This document shows, piece by piece, positions 57,201 through 64,000 of a stretch of DNA of 64,000 nucleotides. Every line of letters starts with the position of its first letter. The first letter of the stretch is position 1. The notes under the pieces were generated by a model that was not told where the DNA came from, made no database searches, and saw nothing but the letters and a program-made list of their open reading frames with translations. The stretch spans positions 106,654 to 170,653 of the forward strand of contig QEOQ01000307.1 of NCBI GenBank assembly GCA_010279815.1. Direction: 5' to 3'. The stretch is from Brachionus plicatilis. Lineage: Eukaryota > Rotifera > Eurotatoria > Ploima > Brachionidae. The position numbers were made by a program, and so were the translations under genes.

Positions 57201-60200
57201 TAGATGAGAAGAAAATTGTGTGTAGTCAAGGCACGGCTGGTCAAAATGGACATTTTCAAATAGTCAAGGGTGGAAAGGCCGGCACAGCGGGCACTTATGG
57301 TCGAGATCATGTTATTTATGTTGATGGTTTGTTTTCATCTCGTCAAGATCTAAAAGGTGACTATAGCAATTATTTGCTAGAAAAGCCTTTGGTTGAAAAT
57401 GGCACATTGGACTTTGATGAGTCAAAGTATGCTGCCAAAAGTATAATCGAAGACCCAGACGCTTACGCCACTCGCTCAAAGTCCTTTACTGCATTTAGCG
57501 GCGCATTAGCAGTGACGGCTGTGATCGGCGCCGGCTTTCTCTTGGCTCCGATAATAGCTGCAGCCATGGCCGTAGTGCCTGTCATTGGCTTAGCTGCATG
57601 GGCAACTGGTCTGGTCTTAGCCGGCACTGGCGTTCTCGCTGGCATTGCTGGTCTAGCCGGCGCTGCTCTAGTCTTCTCGACTAAAACTTTGTCCGGTCTT
57701 GATTACAAAATAGGCGTTAAAAAAGAAATGAAAATGAAAAATAGACAACAGATAATGTTCAATAATCGGTACTGTTGTGTGCCGCCTTTGAGAGACGGCC
57801 AAAGTTGTAGTCAAAATTTGAGACGAGGCGACAAGCGCAGCCAAAAAGAAGACGGCATGGACAGTTGTCTTAGAGAGGAGAGTGAACGTGAAGAAGCCAG
57901 TAAAGCAAATGAAACAGCGAATGAATTTGCTGATGCGTATGAGCGTGCTGCCATGGACCACAGGGCACTCTCGCTCAGAACAGACTCGACCAAGGACGAG
58001 TCAATCAGACTAGCCAACGAAGAGCTCAAGCAACTGGCTGCTCAAATTGAACAATATCAAAATTCCATGGAGAAAATTGTTGAACAAATGACCGAACTGA
58101 GCCAACGAATAAATCAATGTGACATGAATATAAGTGAACATGAGAAACGAGTGGCACAGATAAATCAGCAAATGAATTCTTTAAGTGACATGTTAACTAA
58201 TGAACAGGGTGAAATGTCCCAAGTTCAAAGACAAATGCTGCAAAATGTTGATTTGTATTTGAATTCAGTGGACCAACAAGTGTCGGCTCGCATTCAGCTT
58301 CAATTGTCAAATATTCAATTGAACAGTAGAGCTGAGCTGGCCAAAAATTTAAATCAAGTGTTTGCTAGTTTAAAAGAAGAATTGGGCGCTGAGGCCCAAC
58401 AACTCGTAGACGAAAAGATCAGCTTGCAAAAAGACATTGAAGTGGTACTGAAGCAAAAAGAACTGAGAGAACAAGAAATTGAAGCTGTTCGAGACAAAGA
58501 GCTCAATGCCATCAAGAGTCAAATGAACACTCAAAAAGAACTTGCCGAACTCGAAGAATTGAGAAAAAAATTGAAAAACGAACAGCAAACAAATACTGAA
58601 AATAATGTCACCGATGAAATAATGGTAATCAAAGATTTCAAAAGAGAACAGTCTGACAACAAATTAACACTCGATGATCAAGCTAATAGTTTAAATTTAG
58701 ATTTTGATCACATTAAATTTTTTAAAAGAAAAGTCGATCTTAAATTATATGCTAGCATTTTTTCTACAAATAAATTTCCAAAATTTCACGATCTGGTGAT
58801 CAAAATTACTCAAACGACAAAAAAAGAACGCAATTTAGTTATTGGAAAACTAGAATTTCTAATAAACGCCTATTCGACTGGGTTGTATCAGAGGCTTGTC
58901 GATGAAAATAAAAAAGTATCCAAAATGGACAAACTAAAAAGTCTTGTGCAAAAAGATCCAACTAAAGAATTAGAAAGCTCAAAATTATTTGATGAAATAA
59001 ATAAAAATCCATACAGTTTGGACTTGGTGTATGAAAAACTTGCCGCACTTTATTTCAAACACACATCACAGCCTCAACAATGTCAAAGTTTGAACTTGAC
59101 AAATTGTGAAACATATTTAAAACATATTTCACTGGACGATCACTATGAATCAACCAAAAATGACTGTTTAACTCAATTGGAAAAAGATTTGGCTGTCTTT
59201 TCACAAAGAATATATGAGAAAAAAATTTCAAAAGAAAAAGTGCTCAGAGTTATTAAACTAGTCCAAGACTATATGGAGCAAATTGAGCAACAAATTTGCA
59301 TGTTTAAAGTGACAGCACTGGCCGTTATCGAGGGCCGCATCAACTATTTCTATGATTCGATTATCACTTACATAAATAATAGCCTTGACAGCGGTGAATG
59401 CGAAACTATATGGCCGCTATTGGATGATTTGATCAAACTAATCGAGCTCTTGAGACTTCAATTTGACAAAATAAATAAGACAAATGTTTGGTCTGAGTGG
59501 AATTTGATGAAAAATCAAATATATTTACTCGATAATTTAGTGCAACAAGTCGAGTATGTGAAAGCAAGGAAAAAAGAGATCGACAACTGGATACAAAACG
59601 ATCAAATTAAATTAGGAATTTTTAAGGTAAGTTTTTTTTCTCCTAACTATTTGAAGGTTAAAAATTTTTGATGAAAATTAAAATTTTTATATAAAAAGTT
59701 TTAATTTGAGACAAAATTATGAATTAGTTTTGTAAATAAGCAACATCATTTGAACTATCATTATTTATTTGTATATCAGTAGCGAGCTCAGGCTCTTTGA
59801 GAATAAAAAAATAATTCTAGAAGAGCTGAGATATTTTTGGCCTTTTTTGTAAAAAACTCTTGTATTATTTTAAAGATATAGAAATTTTGAAAAATTAATT
59901 AGAAATTGAGAAAAACTGTCCTAAAGATGGCTTTTAAAATATTTTATTTTAAGTTCTAAAATTTCTAAAATGATAAACCCTGGTTAAGAAAATAGCCTGA
60001 CAAGTTTTTCTATAAAATTTCGAACCTGTTTAATAAATTTTTTTAGGTTTCAGTTAAAAACAACATAAATTTAAAAATTTGATAAATTTATTTCCTTAGG
60101 TCTAAAGCCCGTTCTAAAAAAATGCATCATCCGATTTAAAGCATGTATCACCTAGTTTTTATCTCTGTTACTACTCTGCAATTCTGCAAATTGGAAAGCC

Positions 60201-63200
60201 TTCAAAATTTAATTGTAGAGCTTCAAGATTTAATTTTTTTACACATATAAAATTTTGGGTGATACAGACTATTTATCTGCTCATTTTGTAACACGGGTTT
60301 TAGACCTAAAGAAAGAAAGCTATTAAATTTTGAATTATTGTTATTGTTTCTTGATTCAAAATTCACAATGCCCAGTTTCACTTAAATTCATAAAGATCCA
60401 AAAAAAATATTATATTTTAATCCACAGCCTTTTTAATTTTCTATCAACCCAAATTTTGTGTGGTCTAGATTAAATTTTACACTTCAAAAACTTAAAACTT
60501 GAGTTCATTTTGAAATTCTAATATTCATGGGGAACTAGGTTTTATGATTTGGGACACCTTACGAGAGTTTGAAATTTTTGGAAAGAAGTCCAAAAAACTT
60601 ATTGGCTATTCTAATGAAAAAATAATAGAAAAAAAATGAAATAATAATAAATAGAAAAGACTGTTATTTTTTCATTCTCTAATTCGTATCTAATTCTTTT
60701 TTTATTGTAACTAAATAATAACCTATCTAAATAAACTGAATAAATATTTTTTTGGTATCTAATTATTTTATCTAAGTATCTAAATTTTTTTATTGAATAT
60801 CAAATTTTTTTGATATTTTATTTAGAAAAATTTAAAAAAATACAAAAAGGAAGAAAAATTATGAAAAAGAAAAAAGTTAATCTTTTTTTGTTCTTTTGTT
60901 TTGAGGTTGGTCTTGAATTGATTTCTGCATGTTTTTTGATCCAGTGGGTCTTCCTCTTTTCTTTTTTTGGAAACTCAGACTGAGCTGAATTTTCATTAGA
61001 ATTGTTTTCAACTTCAACTTCATTCTGAATTTCCATTTATGCTTCTTGAGCCTCAATTTCTTTCATCACATCAACTTGACTCAAAATTGAATTTACAGGA
61101 GCCTCTTGTAATTTGTTTTGATTTCGCACGTAATCTATTATTTGTATGAGTGTTGAGGAAGAAAAGAAGAATTGGTCAGGTGGCAATTACACAATGGAGT
61201 TCGCCATTTGAGATATCTTGATTAGAAGCCGGCTTTGTATTCTTCCACTAGTCTAATGACCAATGGAACTGAATGAATTTTTTTATTTGGAGCTTATAAT
61301 TGTATTTGATTTTCTATTTCTTGAATATTTTCAATAAGAGCTTGTTTAATTTTTTGTGTTTGAATTACTAAATGTATCCAATGTTGAAATAACATGGAAA
61401 AATGCGATGTTTTAAATATTTTTTTTAAAATAATATTACAAGCATTTTCATATTTGAAATTAAACTCTTTAGTGAAATAGAATGAGTTTAATTTTTATTT
61501 GGAGATTTGAAAAAAAATATTGAACATTCTTATTTTAACTTTTAAAAATTTTATTAATTTATTTGTTTATCTGTAATGAGCTAATGATCCTTCAGAATAA
61601 AATTATATGAAAAAAAAATAAAGTTAAATAAAATAAATTAAAAGAAAAAATGATGAAAAGTAATTCATTTAGATTTTTATAATATTATTATTATTATTAT
61701 TAAAATTTATATTCAATCAATGAAAAACTGGGTCCAGTCGGCTATCATGCAAGTAATTCTTGTAATACAAGAATTTTTTTTAATTTTAAGGAGTTGTAGA
61801 AATAGCATTTACCCTCTTCTAGTTTACTGGGTATTAACCTTTCAACAATCCCAATTACCCAAATGCGCTCTTTACTTAAATCTTTGCAGAAAAACACAAA
61901 TAATAAAAATTTAAGAAAATTAAAATTAATTTTTCTTCCTTCAAGTGTCTGACTTTGAGCAACATAGATTCATCATTTTGCACAGTTTACCTCCTCCTCC
62001 GATAACTTTATATATCTACATCGACGCTATCCATATTTAGACAATATCTTTATTTGATTGATAGAATAAAATTCAATTGATAAATAATCAAAAAAATCTT
62101 CGACTCCATAATAAAAAATCTAATAAAACATAAAATGAATAATAATTTGTAAAATTATAAGAAACTAAAATAATATTTTAAATTTGTTTCTCTTTTAAAA
62201 ATTACTCAATCACTAATTTTTGTCACATAAAAAAGAACCAAATTCTAACTTTAATCATTTTTTTTAAACATCTTTTTGTCTTTTTTTTTAAATTCTTTTA
62301 TTTATTTGTATTTTTTTAAGTTTGAACTAAAAACATTTGGCTGAAAGGAAGGACTAAGATCTTTTCCAAACTACCAGGGTATATCCCTAAATATATTTTA
62401 AATAATTAAATAAATAATGAAAAAAAAAGTATTAATGCCCATACATAATTTATCGATATTTCTATCGATCGATTGGTATCGATACCATGCACTAGGCATA
62501 ATTAATAATGGTGGAAATTTTTTAATTTTAGATTCAATTAATTGTTGAGCTTTTGAAGCCAAAGTTAATCGATGTGCTGGTGGCCAAGTGTGATAGACAA
62601 GAATTTGAAATTTTGAAAAACGACTTGATTAAAGCGAGTATTTGCACATCGCAAGAAAAAGACGAATACTTGGTCAAGTGTAAACTAAAACATTCGATAG
62701 CCAGAAACAACTGTGTCAGCAAGCAAGGTTTTATGACCAAGTATCGTCTGTTGCTAAGCATGACTCAGCAAGATAAGTTTGACTTTATCAATATTGCTGA
62801 ACATGCCAAAATTATTTACATAAACAGCGACAAATTAGAAGAGACCGTTTTGACTATGTTCAAAGAATACGACTATCTTTTAAACGAAGATAAATCGCTT
62901 TCGTTTGAACAAATCAAATCGGTCTATCTAACGTTAGGCTATCTAAAAAATCCTAGTCTAACAAATAAGGAATCGATTGTCAAAGTTTTTGCTCAAATTG
63001 AAATTAATTTAAGTGAAAAAATTGAGGACAAAATTCTAAATAACTTAGGCAGAGAAGAGTTTGCTCAGTCCAATCTTCAAGATCAATTAAATGCTGTTTT
63101 AAATCAACGAATTAAAGACGTTGAAGGACAAACTAATGAAATTATGCTCAGAAAATCGGCTTTTTATGAACAAATATTCAAATTAGCTAATGAAAAAGAT

Positions 63201-64000
63201 AATGACAAGACAAAAAAGGTCACGATTGTGTTGACATATTGTAATGGTGGCTTGGGTGCAGGCGAGTGTCAACAGTTGGACTCGGCTAGTAGAGAATTAT
63301 TGAAAAAGTGTGAGTGTGATGCGAATGATGAACACAACGCTTTTGAGCAAATTATTTTTAAATTAAGTGAATATCAGTATGATATGTTGGTTATTTCATT
63401 AAAACTGAATGACCAAACAATTGATCAAAATGAACAGAAATGCCTCCAGACTAGATTTAAAGATTTGGTTGGTAAATTTAAAAAGATTTGCACAGATATT
63501 CTGAATGTGAAGTCAAATAGTCAAATGATTAATGCACTTAAGATTTATGCTAATAAATTAGAAGAGAATAAGCTTAATGAAGAAAGAAGAAAAAGATTGT
63601 CAAAATTATGTTTGTTTGGTAAAGAGTCAGATTTTCTAAAAGAGGCCATTAAACTACACAAAGATGTTGAAGCAGCTGATTGGAAAAAATTAGTTAACGA
63701 TGTGCTCATGTCTAGTTTAAGTGAACAATTTGTTGTAAACACTTTTGTCCTTGGGCTTCTTATTTTTTATAAATCGTCAAGAAAAACAAACAATGAGGAC
63801 TTTGTTTACAATCTAATTGATCTTGTCGACATTGAACAATCGCTTAATCAAAACAAATACAATGAACTTCTTGACTATTTGGAAAAATTGAGATTAATTC
63901 CAAAAAAATACACCATCAAACTAATTGAGCGAATCGAATTTAAATTAAAATGTTTGACAGACGATGTGATTTACTTAGCAAACAAGCTAAGTCAATCAAA
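54242..64000 (+). CDS. Giant coiled-coil, glycine-rich, hydrophobic-hairpin protein (partial)
   Basis: Exon 1 is 54242-59626 (1795 codons, MDDKSQLALELTRKKIEENR), ending at AAG/GTAAGT. The next exon starts at 62532 after TTTTAG, in phase 0 (IQLIVELLKPKLIDVLVAK), and stays open for 489 codons to the window edge. That makes over 2280 residues, C-terminus missing. Domains: N-terminal globular region to about residue 330, coiled coil about 370-540, a further helical region, then a glycine-rich part about 780-1030 with repeats such as NGGKGGLGQMGGSGQGGG and GKGGDAGKTGLGGMGGHAG. A 65-residue hydrophobic Ala/Gly/Val stretch follows at about 1080-1150, then a second coiled coil about 1220-1470 and helical C-terminal regions. 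No signal peptide. No family recognised with confidence. The exon is less AT-rich than its surroundings. Confidence 0.8.
60094..60314. repeat. MITE-like inverted-repeat element
   Basis: The arms CTTAGGTCTAAAGCCCGTT and ACACGGGTTTTAGACCTAAAG are inverted copies about 220 bp apart. The interior is AT-rich without coding. No clear target duplication. Confidence 0.6.
60358..60371. repeat. Solo end of the 9-bp-TSD MITE family
   Basis: AAAATTCACAATGCC matches the inverted terminal repeat of 552-886. No partner end was found nearby. Confidence 0.45.
60818..61036 (-). pseudogene. Short basic coding-like remnant in intron
   Basis: The frame MEIQNEVEVENNSNENSAQS, followed by KKEKRKTHWIKKHAEI, has coding-like composition, but it is short, lies inside an intron and its upstream region is full of stops. 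It may be part of a decayed transposon protein; family unknown. Confidence 0.25.
61348..61450 (+). repeat. Dispersed repeat, copy in giant-gene intron
   Basis: Copy of the repeat at 42890-43015 with the same CCAATGTTGAAATAACAT core. Weak similarity continues downstream to AATGATCCTT near 61583, matching 43065. Confidence 0.7.

Larger units (their letters stand above)
59627..62531 (+). other. 2.9-kb intron of the giant gene
   Basis: GT-AG borders. It contains the inverted-repeat element 60094-60314, a solo terminal repeat near 60358-60371, the dispersed repeat 61348-61450 and a minus-strand lysine-rich open frame (61036-60818) that looks like a remnant. No credible exon was found inside. Confidence 0.65.

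Noticed and set aside
54242..57700. Bacterial origin of the glycine-rich giant gene
   Set aside because: It has spliceosomal borders and local codon bias; nothing in the sequence specifically supports transfer.
57463..57961. Minus-strand Ala/Pro- and Phe-rich frames in the giant gene
   Set aside because: They are shadows of the hydrophobic and glycine-rich coding sequence on the plus strand.
61720..61914. 64-residue plus-strand frame in the giant-gene intron
   Set aside because: Short, no family signal, no splice context.

Overview
This looks like eukaryotic nuclear DNA from a small, very AT-rich invertebrate, and a rotifer-like animal is my guess. The support is a split BMS1 gene, GT-AG introns of about 50 bp to 3 kb, a TLDc/EF-hand gene, a DM9-type gene, and a dense mix of Ty3/Gypsy, Tc1/mariner, hAT-like and PIF-like elements. 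The species assignment is inference; nothing here names the organism.

Layout. 1-5956 holds the 5' two thirds of BMS1 (minus strand, ribosome biogenesis), with small inverted-repeat elements in its introns. 5957-25190 is a transposon graveyard. It contains a fresh Ty3/Gypsy element (7871-14773, identical 145-bp LTRs, 221 unsequenced bases inside). It also contains a Tc1-like element (16141-23320) that has swallowed a decayed Gypsy element (18544-22255), further Tc1 pieces, and a homeodomain-like coding stretch at 24758-25190. 25460-31500 has a tandem satellite, a possible small membrane-protein gene, a broken PIF/ISL2EU-like transposase gene with a SWIM finger and a protease-like tail, and a 36-bp minisatellite. 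31500-37992 is a second Gypsy element, young by its LTRs but with several broken frames, inserted next to or into a Tc1-like transposase remnant.

From 40.8 kb on the window is mostly host genes. There is a DM9-like gene (minus, 40869-41450). Next is a long minus-strand gene (41617-50353) that I assembled exon by exon. It encodes an N-terminal domain, a long coiled coil, and two tandem TLDc plus EF-hand modules. A two-exon coiled-coil gene (plus, 51494-52659) follows. Last is a giant plus-strand gene (54242 to beyond 64000) with coiled coils, a glycine-rich region and a long hydrophobic hairpin. About 700 bp of promoter plus the first codons of the 51494 gene also exist as a second, dead copy at 39341-40089.

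The most unusual items are: (1) the third ORF of the intact Gypsy element, which reads as RRM, coiled coil, then RING finger across an A8 frameshift; (2) the internally duplicated TLDc/EF-hand gene with matching exon phases; (3) the giant glycine-rich, hydrophobic-hairpin protein; (4) the promoter duplication; (5) a set of MITE families with exact target-site duplications. No rRNA, tRNA or CRISPR array was recognised by eye.
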